From: Hysterangium stoloniferum | Lineage: Eukaryota; Basidiomycota; Agaricomycetes; Hysterangiales; Hysterangiaceae | NCBI GenBank assembly: GCA_015178975.1 | Contig: WHVD01000047.1 | Coordinates: 434,001 to 498,000, forward strand | Direction of reading: 5' to 3' | DNA: 64,000 bases | Position numbers and translations under genes: made by a program | The notes under the pieces: generated by a model | What the model saw: only the letters and a program-made list of their open reading frames with translations | Databases searched by the model: none | What the model was told of the DNA's origin: nothing | In this document: positions 1 through 11,491 of the stretch, one piece after another | Layout: every line of letters begins with the position of its first letter | Numbering within the stretch: position 1 is the first letter of the stretch

Positions 1-385
1 CTCCGCAAGAATTCTTGTAGGTCAAGGACGCTACTCTGTCCCCAACCTAATCAGCGGCTAATGGTGAGCTCAGAAATGTAAATACCTCCCCCCCCCCTCA
101 AATTACCTTGATATCGGTAACCTTGCTGCCAACAGCCACTACTATTCCTGCTCCCTCGTGAGAGGGAATCATAGGTAGCCCAGCATTAGGCGGGAGACCT
201 TTTCCTATCTCGTTGTTCTGAACCATGAGGTCGCTGTGGCAATAACCTGCTACGATTATCTTGACCAATACTTCATTGTCCTTTTCAATTCTTGGAACAG
301 GAATATCTTGAGAGAGTTTATAGGGTGCTTTGTACTCAACAATTTGAAGACCCCTCATTACTTTAGGGATGTTAGGGTTCGTCAT
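1..385 (-). CDS. Zinc alcohol dehydrogenase A (5' part, cut by window edge)
   Basis: The N-terminal 100 or so residues of a zinc-dependent medium-chain alcohol dehydrogenase, which interconverts alcohols and aldehydes/ketones with NAD(P). Exon 1 is complement(107..385) and begins MTNPNIPKVMRGL; exon 2 starts at 46 after a GTAATT...TTAG intron and leaves the window within the structural-zinc loop. Visible family motifs are GYCHSD (catalytic zinc Cys followed by His) and PSHEGAG (zinc His, then Glu). It differs from the complete gene at 3589 at about seven of the first 93 residues and its upstream DNA is also similar, so it is one half of an inverted duplication around the prolidase gene. Whether the rest is intact cannot be seen. 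Confidence 0.88.
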
Positions 386-620
386 GACGGTTGGCAGTTC
401 TAACTATCTTGCCTAGCCATATGTGTATATATAGTGAAGCAGGTTATCTATAAATATGGGCCATGGCCTAGCAGTGTCTCACGAATGTGAGACTACATTT
501 CTCATGACTGTGAGAGTACATGAACCTTGGGATCTATGTATAACCAACAGCTCCTCAAACAATGTCATGTCGGACTGATTCGATGACCCGTGTGGACGTA
601 GTCAAGCTCGCAAAAGAATC
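386..620. repeat. Upstream arm of inverted duplication (partner about 3380-3588)
   Basis: The DNA upstream of dehydrogenase A resembles, in inverted orientation, the DNA upstream of dehydrogenase B. Shared blocks include the tract around ACAATGTCATGTCGGACT, the GTGAGAGTACATGAAC block and the GTGTCTCACG block. A TATA-like TATATATA lies at 425-432, about 40 bp before the start codon of copy A. The duplication therefore carried promoter DNA as well as coding DNA. Confidence 0.65.
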
Positions 621-718
621 GTCATTGTTTACAATAAGAAAAGGAAAGGAAAGGAAAATTGTTTACCGTACTTAGACATGCGGCTGAGTTAGTTGCCTGA
701 TATCCTCGTCAATACCAA

Positions 719-2791
719 TCAGAGAGACCCGGAGCAAACACCCTCGACCCATTCAACTTCTTTCCCAACAGTGGTTAGGACATCACACCCATCCGCAGTT
801 ATCGCAACAACATCTTCAATGCGCACACCACCAACAGGTTCATACCTCGCCAGAACATCATTATTGATGAATGGCGAGTCGCGCACCGGTGCGAGGAGAT
901 GCGGAGAGAAATAACATCCAGGCTCGACAGTCTATCCATTACTCAAAATTTTTGTTTTTGTTGCGATGGCGAACTATACTCACAACGACCATTCCAGCCT
1001 CCAATGGTAGCCTCAATCTAAGATAGTCGTAGAACTTAGAATTAGTCTGTTTGGCGATTTCGCTTTGGAAAGGTCTGCCTTCCGCTCCAATAGGCTTACT
1101 CGCGCTGGGGACATCATGAACGTCTAGACCAATAGAATGACCAACACCGTGGGGAACTGGAGATGGGGTATTTGGCAAAGTACTAAAGGAAAAAAGAAAA
1201 AGAATACACACAGAATGCAGCGGACACTCCAGAGGCGAGGATATCCTCCTCCGAGCCTTTGAATATTGCAAGTGACAAAAAGCCCTGGATTAGGATGCGA
1301 TGACAGAGAAGCTGAACGGCATCCCAGTGAAGCGAGGGCTTCAAGGCCTTTATGGAGTCCTACGGGAGGGATATTAGCTTCTGTTGGAGAAGCGGTTATA
1401 GGACACACATTCTGCATCTTAAGTACGAGCGAATATATGTCTTTGGCCTCTGGGGTGAATTTACCCCCATTACCGACGGGCATGGTGCGTGTTACTGATG
1501 TACAGCAATAATTAACTTCAGCTCATATAAAATACAATTAAAAAACTTACTATCGCTGGCGTAATTGTGGAATTCAGCGCCAGCGTCGATCAACAATACT
1601 GTTGTGCTAGCTATAATCGAACTGCGGTCGAGGGTCTCATTGACGTACCTTGGGGTAACAGATTTCTTTTTTCATCGTGTGCAAGATCTTCAGAGTGCGC
1701 ATGGCCATTCGAGATGGGCCCCCAAGAGAATTCTTTATCATTACAACAGTAATGTAATGTTGCTGCTCTCGTTGAAGCCGCCACTATTGGAAGATAGGCT
1801 TGATGAACAGCACTGGTATCGTTGGGTCAGGTTTTCAGGGAAAAAAGAGAGAAAGAGAGGAAACTTGCCCTTCTCTCCTACAACTTGCAACAAATACTGC
1901 CTCGGCTTCTGCCTCTTTCTGGATGAGCCATTCCCCAGGTAGTGGGGGGTTACCACCTTTCTCTCGGTGTATTAACCCTTTCACAGCTTTCCCCAATAGT
2001 CGCATGACGACCTTCAGTGTGTCCAATCGGTCAAGCAAATGTGACTACAGCAGAGACTATATTTACCTCATGAGCTCTAGAAGAAATACCGTTCGCCGTT
2101 TGAATAAGGGATATTTCTTCCGGCGTCTTGATCAGTCTTGCCTTATGCAACGCTGTTAAAAGATATGCATGAGTCACCCTCGTTGCATAGGTCTCTGCGA
2201 AATCCTTGGGCTGCTCCGGGAATGGAGAATAAGGGTAAGGAGGAAGGATGTGAATAACTGCGTCAGGAAATGTCTCCAAAGTGCTTTGAACGACTCTGGG
2301 GAGCTCGGGGGAGGTAGAAACTGAGGATATCTGCCCCGGAGAGTAAAGCTGTTTCGCCTCGTCGACAGTAGGCGGTGCGGGACTCCACATTATCAGCAAG
2401 GGGTCTTGAGATGGAATGAGCAATTTGATTAAAGGCAGACGTTCAAGATTTCCGCCGCGCTTAGACACCAGAACAAGGTGTGCATCTGGAAGATCGCAGC
2501 CAGAGAGGTAGTAAAAGTTGGATTCCTAATGTGTACATGAATAGCAATTTCAAATAGGTATCAAGGTAATTACTTGACGGAAAGGCAGCTCTCTATCGGT
2601 ATCGTTTCTGTATGGCGTCTGACCACCAGACATAACGATCACTTGGGTCTAAATCGCAAAAATTTAATTATAAGCGACGAAAAGAAGAGAAATAGCCAGA
2701 TGTTTACCTTGTCCTTCTCGAGGGCAGGAACAACTTCAAAAAGTTCATTGAACACTTTAGTTACGTGCTCTCGTACTGGAAAGGTCGTCAT
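719..2791 (-). CDS. Prolidase / Xaa-Pro aminopeptidase (peptidase M24B)
   Basis: A metallopeptidase that cleaves X-Pro dipeptides or N-terminal X-Pro bonds; probably cytosolic. Ten exons give 530 residues, near the size of fungal and human prolidases: complement of 2708-2791, 2574-2648, 2067-2525, 1869-2011, 1649-1812, 1551-1598, 1409-1494, 1212-1359, 984-1156 and 719-931. The N-terminal AMP_N domain has SGGQTPYRNDTDRELPFRQ and YYLSGCDLPDAH. The M24 pita-bread domain shows all five metal ligands: Asp in LLIDAGAEFHNYASD (two), His in HGVGHSIGLDVHD, and Glu in TVEPGCYF and VRIEDV. The intron after exon 4 has a GC donor. All exon phases join without a stop. Prolidase or aminopeptidase P substrate preference cannot be told from sequence alone. 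Confidence 0.93.
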
Positions 2792-3588
2792 GGTTAATGG
2801 CTTCGAGCAATTGAGCTAAGGTGGGCGACTCGTCAGGGTTATTGCGGTTGTCGGTTCGGCACGTGGTGGCGACGGCGCTTCTGCACCATGAACCGCTGAG
2901 CGCATCCCAGAATGGACACTGGTATGTGAGCAAGCAAAGTAGCCTAGATGCCCCTATGTGCTAATATCCCCTTTGCCTCTTCTACACGATTAACATTTGC
3001 ACTCTACCAGGCCAGCCCCCTATACCCGGGCTGTGGGAAACGTCGTCTCCTCAACAGCTCACCGACAGGCCACACTGACGGCGCTACTGCGCGGTATTGT
3101 CGCGCTCGTCGTTAACTCGTATTTCCGCCTTCCTCGCGCACGGCACTTGAGAACATTTTTGTAGGGGTTTCTCAATTTATTGATAAACACTAGGTAAAAT
3201 AATATACATTTAATAGTTGAAAAGACTTGAGTTGAACTCACCAGTAAATGAACAAGTCTAGGCCAATCAGCGACTATACAGAAATAGCAAGCTCAATAGC
3301 TCATGAATTTTTGAAATATGAATTCAATAAATTCAAATAAGCTTAAATTCAAATATTTATGCCTGACAATTATCCTTTTCTCATGGCAAACAATGACGAT
3401 TCTTGCGCGAATTTGACTATCTCCACATGGATCACCGAATTAGTCCGACATGTCATTGAGGAGATGTTGGTTATATATAGATCACAAAGTTCATGTACTC
3501 TCACACTCGTGAGAGACACTGCTAAGCTAGGCCCCGTCCTTATAGATCACCTGCTTCGCAGGCAAAATAGTCAGAACTGCTAACCGCC
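2792..3588. other. Intergenic region between prolidase and dehydrogenase B
   Basis: About 800 bp shared by two divergent promoters. The first part is fairly GC-rich. 3300-3360 is an AT-rich tract of gaattcaa-type words like those at 15.5-16.0 kb. From about 3380 the sequence matches, inverted, the upstream region of dehydrogenase A. TATATATAG lies at 3472-3480. No gene is supported here. Confidence 0.6.
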
Positions 3589-5045
3589 ATGACGAACCCA
3601 AGCATCCCTAAAGTAATGAGAGGTCTCCAAATTGTCGAGTACAAAGCACCCTATAAACTCTCTCAAGACATTCCTGTTCCAAGAATTGAAAAGGACAATG
3701 AAGTATTGGTCAAGATAATCGTAGCAGGTTATTGCCACGGCGACCTCATGATTCAGAACAGCGAACTAGGCGAGGGTCTCCCGCCTAATGCTGGGCTACC
3801 TATGATTCCCTCTCACGAAGGAGCAGGAATAGTAGTGGCTGTTGGCAGCAAGGTTGCCGATATCAAGGTAATATGAGGAGGGGAAGGTATTTACATTTCT
3901 GAGCTCACCATTAGCCGCTGATTAGGTCGGGGACAGAGTAGGGACCTTGGCGTACAAAAATCCTTGTGGAGAATGCGACGATTGCCATAGTAATGACCGT
4001 TGGTCCTGTGCAAGGCTTCAACTCTCCGGAGTCACGGTGGATGGCGCGGCCGCTGAGTTTATGGTTGCAGATGGAAATTGTGTGGTGCCTGTTCCTGCGA
4101 GTCTTCCGTTCGAGATGGCTGCTCCCCTCATGTGTGCTGGTGAGTAACGAGTGACTAGCACACTCTAATTTGAACCCCACACTTTCTAGGGTCAACAATA
4201 TATGCCGGATTAAAGAAAGCGAACCTGGAGAAGGGTAAAACGGTAGCAATAATTGGTATTGGAGTAAGTGATGCCGCACATATACGGAAAAGGCGATACC
4301 ACTGACAATTTTATCCAGGCCCTGGGTCACTTAGGTGTGCAGCTTGCGAAATGCATGGGGCTCCGGGTTGTGGCGGTGGATGTACGACAGGCACCATTGG
4401 ACCTTGTACGAGGCTTAAAGCACGCACCGGTAAATTACTTTATTATCAAATGGTGGAAACCCTCGCATTAAATCAGTATTCCTCAGGACTTTACTATTGA
4501 TGCGACCAAGGGTGTAGAATACGCATTGCAAGAAATCGGAGGAGAAGGCGTACACGCTTCCATCATTGCAGCAGACTCTAATGCAGCATTCGATTTTGGA
4601 TTTGGCTTGACAAGGAAGCATGGATTATTGGTTGCCATTGGGATGTAAGCGGCTACTTTGTTTGTCATGATCTTCATGAATCTGACGCAGCATTACGACA
4701 GACCACCCAACCCCATCGTGAGTTCTTATATGGTCTATCGTACATGCTTTGAATGGCCTTTCAGATGGTACATTATAGTCATTTGATCATCCGTGACCTC
4801 ACCATAAAAAGCGCCACGCTTGGAAACCCGGAAGTAACGAAGGAGATGGTCGGACTAGTCGTTGCAAATGGTTAACTTCCTCAAAACTGCATTTTAAGTT
4901 TACTAACATTGTATTACTCAACCATTTAGGCATCGAGGTGAAGACGCGTGTTTACGCATTAGAAGACATCGAGCTATTATTAGAAGACTATCAGAAGGAT
5001 AACCGTTCGGGGAAATTCGTCTTGCGAATATCCGATGATAACTGA
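3589..5045 (+). CDS. Zinc alcohol dehydrogenase B (complete)
   Basis: A zinc-dependent medium-chain alcohol dehydrogenase with 8 exons (3589-3867, 3926-4139, 4190-4263, 4319-4429, 4487-4644, 4702-4717, 4765-4870, 4930-5045), 357 residues, no internal stop. Catalytic zinc ligands are Cys in GYCHGD, His in PSHEGAG and Cys in LMCAG. The structural-zinc loop is CGECDDCHSNDRWSC. The Rossmann motif is IIGIGALGHLGVQ, interrupted by an intron between GIG and ALG. The C-terminal exon reads EVKTRVYALEDIELLLEDY. The sequence is like yeast ADH1-type enzymes. Copy A at the left edge is a close inverted duplicate, and gene C at 16.7 kb shares the same exon pattern but is more diverged. Substrate is not predictable. 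Confidence 0.93.
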
Positions 5046-7784
5046 TTACCCGTTCAATTATCTATTTACGTGAGGGTAAATTTGCTGGGATGAATTTATA
5101 TAGAAAATGGACATTGGTTTCACGAGCTATTCAAGCTGTCTTGAAAAATATTTGAGGACATACGGCCATGGTTCAAATCAGCCTCAGAAGGAGAGAGGAA
5201 GTCAGTTAAAGTATTCAAAGTGTCAGTGTCAATGGGTCTCTGATCAACTCTTTCTCGGGTGAATGTATCTTTCTACTACTGTGAGTATGAGGCGATGCCG
5301 GTGTGGGAGTCACGGGAGTAGCTGACTGCAGTTTCTCACCACACAGACCTAAGCAAGTTGTTAAGAACTAAGACTCAAGAGGGTTAGTACAGGCAAATGG
5401 CAATTGCCTTGTGATGAGTGGAGCTTGGCTTAAAATATGTGTTGCACCCCCATACAACTGTTCAGGTGCTCTGGAATTTTGAACACAAATATAAAACATG
5501 TAGAGACTAAAATGTGACACTTAGCTGTGATATTGGTGTAATTTTGTTACTAGAAATAATGTCTAATAACCTGCACACAACAGTCAAGTCCTTGAGATGG
5601 CCACTAACACAGCTGTTGTATGCCAGTCTATAACCAAATACACAGAGTGTGAGGCTAAAGATAGGATTGAGGACATATATAGATGAAAGGCTGATATAAG
5701 CCTGATGATGGAAGATGTAGAAAGTTCAGCAGAAAGACATACTACAATATCCCTAACTAGCTGTAAATGTAAGACTTAAGAGACTGTTCTTAAGAATGAG
5801 CTTTGAGATGAGATATAATGAATTGCTTTTTAAGAATAGGCAAAAGTGTTAGAATGATAGAATAGAGGGGGGAGATTAAGGCACAAAATAGTGACCCTAA
5901 AAGACAAATAGACCACCACTTAGACACAGACACAGACTGGTCACCAGAAGTGACTGTTAAGATCTAAACAAAATGGGGGAGAGCTTCTAAGTCGGGGGGC
6001 CAATGATAAAAAACAAGTTAATTGGGGGGCCAATGGCATCACCAACAGCATTGTGGGGTTTAAAATTAAGTTTGAGCTCTGTAACAAAAAATGTATAGTT
6101 GTTGAGGAAGCTGGGTTGATAGACATTGAGATTATTTATTAGGTATAACGAGCATTAAAGAAGTAAGCGCTTGTACGAAGAAGGTGAGACAAAAATGTCT
6201 CGAAAAGACGCAATGTGTCATATTGTTCAATCTCCTCTCGAATGTACTATTATATACACATAGTATAGCTAGGGAATCTCTCAGCAAACATTTAACCGCT
6301 GAGAGTAAGTGATATGTCAATTGCCTCATCACAAAACAAAACTTATCTATGTATGTATTTAGTACTTAAACGTCTTTATTATTGAGTGCAGGTTCAAACC
6401 AATTCATGGTGGTGCCCCAAAGAAATGATAAGGTGAATATGACCTTGCTTCTGTCAGTAGCAAATTCATCAGAGTGGTCATTGAAATTTAAACTGCATCA
6501 CATAAGGAATGGCCACAGTTTTGAGGTATCAGTTCCATGGAAAATGTCAGATTCCTTGACCTTGGCTCATTGGGCAGTCTGCCCTCAATTATTTTCAAGG
6601 AAAGCAGTGAGTCCTTCACTAGGCTCAGGATTACTTGTTAAGACCGGAAAACCCACCAGACTCCAAGCACTAACTTATATGCACCAACTATCAGTTTACC
6701 GGAATACCTGCTGGACTCCGGACATCAGACCTGTCCATGCTCAACCTTCGTCACTTCATGTATCAGTCACCAGAATACCCACTGGGATCCACACCTGTCT
6801 ACATATCTCTGACCCTGTCCCACACACCAGTCACCAGACTCCTTTCAGAAAACCTGACAGTGATCTCAGTACATTTTCCGCTCTAATCTCCTCTTTGAAA
6901 CATACTGCTATTTACCTTGTCAGGGCCCACGGGGTCCAACCTATCTATCACTCAACCTCTGACTCATCTCTGCCCGACCCCTCAACTTCTGCAGGATTCC
7001 CACAGTTGACTCCCCAACCTCTCAACCCACCAACCACTCCCAGGCTCCCTGGGATTCCCATCCACCCATCTGAAATTGGACAATACAATCTCATGAGGGT
7101 GCAGCCTATAAGCTGAAGCCAAGTCCTACCAGCTTTCCCATGGGTTTCTCTGGAAACCCTTCAATAAGCTCCACGCATGTCCTTAACATTACTACAGAAC
7201 TGTGAGATGTACCTGCCAAATTATTGCCAGAATGATGAGAACCAGGATGTGAGCTGTGGTGTGAACTTGGAGTCTGCCACCGGGAATACTGTGATAAGAA
7301 CTTGGGGGTCTGCCACCAAAACTGGGGTGGGAACTATGATGGGAGCTTGGGGCCCATCACCAAAACTGTGATGGGAACTATGATGGGAGCTCAGGGGCCT
7401 GCCACCAAAACTGTGATGAGAACTGGGAGGTCCACTACTGTGGGGGGTAGGTGGGCTGCCACTGGGAATAATACCATGATGTGAACTGTTGTGGATTGAC
7501 TGGGGGGGGTTCAAGAAGTGCTGGAAAATGCTTCCACCTGGGCTCAGGGGAACTGGAAGAGGCCTTGGTGGGCTTGCTGGGGTCCAAGCATTAGTGGTAT
7601 ACATACATAGTCCTGCAGTATTGTTAGTGGGGGGATCTGACATACTGTCAATCAGTGGTATAAAGTGTAACCCTCCTGATAGCTTCTTGTCTAGTATCAA
7701 AGGGGTTCATGATTAGAGAAATAACAGTTTGCAAGCTTGAGTTCGAATATACTATTAGGATCTAAGCTGGAAAGAGGGGGAATA
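5046..7784. repeat. Repeat-derived AT-rich region, no supported gene
   Basis: This stretch has no recognisable host gene. It contains short blocks repeated further right: GAGCTTGGCTT followed by an AACTGT..CAGGTGCTCT block near 5420-5475 recurs at about 7880 and 9340, and the GGGGGGCCAATG block near 5994-6040 recurs at 7800-7850. The longest open frame (6382-7116, 244 codons, Pro/Ser-rich) has no recognisable domain. The pattern suggests old transposable-element debris, possibly LTR-derived; the family is not identifiable by eye. Confidence 0.5.
7255..7490. repeat. Imperfect tandem repeat (about 45-50 bp unit)
   Basis: A G-rich array of degenerate units built on CTGCCACCAAAACTGTGATG followed by GGAACTATGATGGGAGCT. 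About four to five units are visible, with changes between units. Translation in any frame gives only low-complexity sequence. It lies inside the repeat-derived region and has no visible link to a gene. Confidence 0.7.
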
Positions 7785-9125
7785 ATCTATTCAGAGGGCC
7801 AATGATAGGGAATGGGCTAATCGGGGGGCCGATGATAAAGATCATACTAGTCGGGAGGTCTGACTCTACAGTATAACTGTAGTGGAGCTTGGCTTCAACT
7901 TATGTATTGCACCCTCACATGAACTGTCAGGGTGCTCTAGTATTTCAAACAGAGCAGATAGTGCAATATGAGCAAGAGTCAACACTTAGCTTAATTGACC
8001 AGAGGGCTGAATTACTAAGAGTCAAGAGATAGAGGGTCATGGCTTACTGAAGACCACTCTTGAGGAGTATAGCAGTGAGGGAAAAGGCAAAAAACTAAGA
8101 GAGGCTAATCTAAGTCAATATTCAAACTGAAGAACTGTAGTGTACATGGAAAGAACTTTATAGGAGGATAGTCACAATTCATTGAATATGCAAAATCTTT
8201 TGGAAAAATCCTCATATTTTTAAGTGAGACTAATTCCTCTGGCTATGACTACATGTTTTAGGGGTTTATATTTCATTACCCCAAAATTTCATCTTTAAGA
8301 CTTGTGTGCTCTTTTAAATACACACAAATATCATGGTTATACAAGATTATCTGGATTGTTACCTAATCTTTGGGATACATAAGAAGATACATTCTCTAGT
8401 ATCTCTATGACTTTTAAAATATCTACAAATGTCATGGTTAAACAAAATTATTTGGGTTATGACTTAATCTTTGGGATAAGATGCATTCTCTTGTATACAT
8501 GTGAACTTTCAAATATAATTCATATAATTTAAATTTATTTGGTTTAGAAAGTTAACCAGAACTATCTGGCCAACCAATCCATGTTGTGGAATTTATCCCC
8601 AAAAGGATAATCTATATATGTTTGTTTGACTAACTTTCGTTAGATACAAGATAAATATTAATATTTCCTTATTCTCCAGAATGTCATCTGATAAACTGAA
8701 TTTGATTAAATCTTAATTCTACAGCAAACAATATAAATATATATACTTCAGTGGATAAATAATGGTTAAAGTTTTGGGTTATCCTCCATACTACATTGAG
8801 ATGGGTGATCAGAAGGCTGATCAAAGAAGTGAAGTGTAGAACAGATCAAAGGGAAGTGATGATGAGGTGGGGAGCAATAGAAACTAATGTATGGTACTAA
8901 GAAACAATACTAGGTAGCAAATAAGAGTATATGTTGAGACAGAAATGGAGGAATGGGTGGAGTGGAGATAGAATGGGGTGGGAGTGTACTATAAACAAGT
9001 ATTGGGGGTGCCACAAGAGGTAATGACATGAGCAGAGGTTCTGATAATGAGACAACAAAGGTTTTCTAGTAAGAAACAAGTCACAGGTGTCCAAAAATGA
9101 TGGGATCCTAACAACTTGTTTTGTA
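7785..9125. repeat. Dispersed repeat, copy 1 (interrupted)
   Basis: Similar in direct orientation to 9285-9970. Matching blocks run from the gggccaatgat and cgggaggtct tracts, through GAGCTTGGCTTCAACTTA, the AAAGGGTCATGGC-like tract and ACTTTATA. They resume near 8811 (agaaggctgatcaaagaagtga) and end at GGGATCCTAACAACTTG. AT-rich DNA of about 630 bp at 8180-8810 is absent from copy 2, so it is either an insertion here or a deletion there. Ends of the form TGTTAGGATCCCA on the minus strand would fit a solo LTR, but no family can be named. Confidence 0.55.
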
Positions 9126-9284
9126 GAATCAGACCTCCCAGTTAAGTACAAAATACCTGTTGGCCCTCCAACATCATTCCTCCTCTTGTCTTTAGACACT
9201 AGATCTTAACACTGCCATCTTGCCAGTGTGTTGTTTTACACCCTGTTTCACTGCTGTAAGGTCAATTTAGTATAAAGTGGATAT

Positions 9285-9970
9285 TATAGGGCCAACAATA
9301 GAGATTGTACTAGTTGGGAGGTCCAACTCTATAAAACAGGTGAAGCTTGGCTTCAACTTACATATGTATTGTACCCTCATACAAACTGTTAAGGTGCTCT
9401 GGTATTTCAGACAGAGCAAATAGTACAATAAGAATCAAAGACAACACTTAGCCTGTTCAACTGGAGAACTGAAATGCTAAGAGTTGTGAGATAAAGGGTC
9501 ATGGCCTGCCAGCAACACCTTCAGAGATACAGTATTAGAGAGGGAGTAAAGTGGCTGAAGACTAAATGGGGGTAATCTAAGTCAATATTAGAACTAAAGA
9601 GTAGTAGCATACATGGTAGGAACTTTATACAAAGGTGTAATAGATAAGCAGAGATCTGATCAAGGAAGTGAGAAGTAGTGGTCAAAGGAAGCACAAGAAG
9701 GGGTAGGAATCAGACTGGAACTAAATACAATGTAGCAAAGGCATTCTAGAGGGTATGAGGTGGCAAATAACATTTACACATAGAATGGGTGATGGGAGAG
9801 TGTTGGGACAGAGATGGGATGGATGATGGAAAAGGAAAACCATAGCAAACCAAGTGTTGGGGCACTGTGGGTGACACCATGGTCAGGGGTACCAATAGTG
9901 GGAAGCCAGAGGGTGGGAAAGGTAAAACAAGGTTGCAGGGAGGTCAAATGACTGGGATCCTAACACCTTC
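9285..9970. repeat. Dispersed repeat, copy 2
   Basis: The shorter direct copy of the repeat at 7785-9125. It runs from GGGCCAACAATAGAGATTG through AAGCTTGGCTTCAACTTA and ATAAAGGGTCATGGC to GGGATCCTAACACCTT. Many substitutions separate the two copies, so it is an old element. Possible LTR fossil; unclassified. 9971-10360 holds nothing I can identify. Confidence 0.55.
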
Positions 9971-10360
9971 AATCATGAGAAACTCAGTAGGATGAGCCAA
10001 TTCCATGAGACCACATGCAACAGCTTTCTCCTCTCAATCCTTAATAATGCTTAACCTTTCCTTGGTACAATAAATGCACCTGGCACCATGAAATGTCGAA
10101 TTGACTTTCTGAGCATCTCGATGAAAGTGTTCCCAGAGCCAGGACTTCTCTCACACCATTACTGAACAGGGTAAATACAACCTAAACGTTTGGGCGTGCT
10201 TTCATTTGGCAATTTCAAACCTAAGTTTGATGTGGCTTCGGGATTAACGGACTGACCCTACTGACCAAAAATTCTCCCATCCAAATGACTGACGGTAATT
10301 ACCCACTGACCTGAGTAAAGTAAATATTATTTTTACCGGTCAGTCACAACTGCCACTATC

Positions 10361-11320
10361 ATGTCTAATCCATCCCAACTCCCTCATACCCAGCCGTCTT
10401 CATCCTCGCAGTCTCCTAACCAATCGTCAACCAAGAACCTACTTCGTACCACCAGACGAACATCTCTTGAAGACGGAGGTAAGATCGTCAAGTTTTCTTA
10501 TTGCTTTCATCCTCCAAGCCGTCCAGTCGGGTGTAATAAAGTTTCAATCAGAATTTGCTATCACTTTACTGGGAAAAATTCCTCAAACGGCTAAACCACC
10601 TCTCCTGCCCGACCTAAAAAACGTTGATTATGTTCATGTATTCAAGCGAACACTGAGCTCTTCGACTTATTGGGCCAATGTTTCCAAAAACGATCGTTTT
10701 CAGAAATTCGGAGCCTTCATTAGTTTTTGTATATTACTCTCCCCATCTATCCTCACATTCTGTTATTAGAGATCCTGCAGCCTGTGAATAGCCCACATCC
10801 GCGCCGCCTCAACCATTTATATATCAACATCAAGTATCAACTCAAACCAGATGGTGTTCTTCCGATGACCAACGTAATTCATTCTTTGCAAAACAGCTGC
10901 GTATTCTGAAACAAATTTTCGCTGAAGCGGCTCGTCAGTACTTTTTGTATCTTTGCTTGCACCGAAACTTTCGAAGGCCTAATTCGGTCATTCACCCACT
11001 CAAACCGCATTGAATCAGCGTTGTCGTGGTCAACACCATTTCCTATTCAAACGAGCATTGCATGATATCGCTCGGCGCTGTCATGCAGATGAAACCATAT
11101 TGGACCAAAGAGTCCTTTAGCTTGGTGAAGTCGTCCAAACCAGACATGGGGATCGGGAGTGGTGTCCCGACCAATGAGCTTCATGGGGCTGATTCCTCCG
11201 AAGAGCATTCAGACGATCATTCACCAAGCTCCTCACATCTCAATCAATGTATAATGTCACAAAACATTCTTGTCTGCCAGTTCAGACTTCAACTAAACGC
11301 CCCCAAAGCGTTGTGAAACG
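10361..11320 (+). pseudogene. Possible FunK1-like N-terminal fragment, degenerate
   Basis: A start at 10361 opens MSNPSQLPHTQPSSSSQSPN and reaches a splice-like GGAG|GTAAGATC. Further right are exon-like stretches: KFQSEFAITLLGKIPQTAK, NVDYVHVFKRTLSSSTYW and, near 10880-10960, AKQLRILKQIFAEAARQY, then CTETFEGLIRSFTHSNRI in another frame. A Q-x-x-FAEAARQY block followed by a receptor-like hydrophobic strand resembles the region before the kinase core of basidiomycete FunK1 proteins. The frames do not join into one gene, so I treat it as a relic. Its relation to the minus-strand kinase piece next door is an inference. Confidence 0.35.
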
Positions 11321-11491
11321 GGGATAGCTTCCAAAACTGAAAAGACGGTATATATCCCTGTATAACTGGAATTGCGTACAGGAGGCTTCAGACGAGCTGT
11401 CTATAATTTAGTCACCTTGCAATGTTTGTAAAACTAATGTTCCATAATAGAAAAAAAAACTTGTAGCACCACTCCTCATCCATCTAAATTG

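Noticed and set aside
6382-7116. A 244-codon open frame on +
   Set aside because: Low-complexity Pro/Ser/Thr composition inside repeat-derived DNA, no domain, no splice or promoter context; kept only as part of the repeat region.
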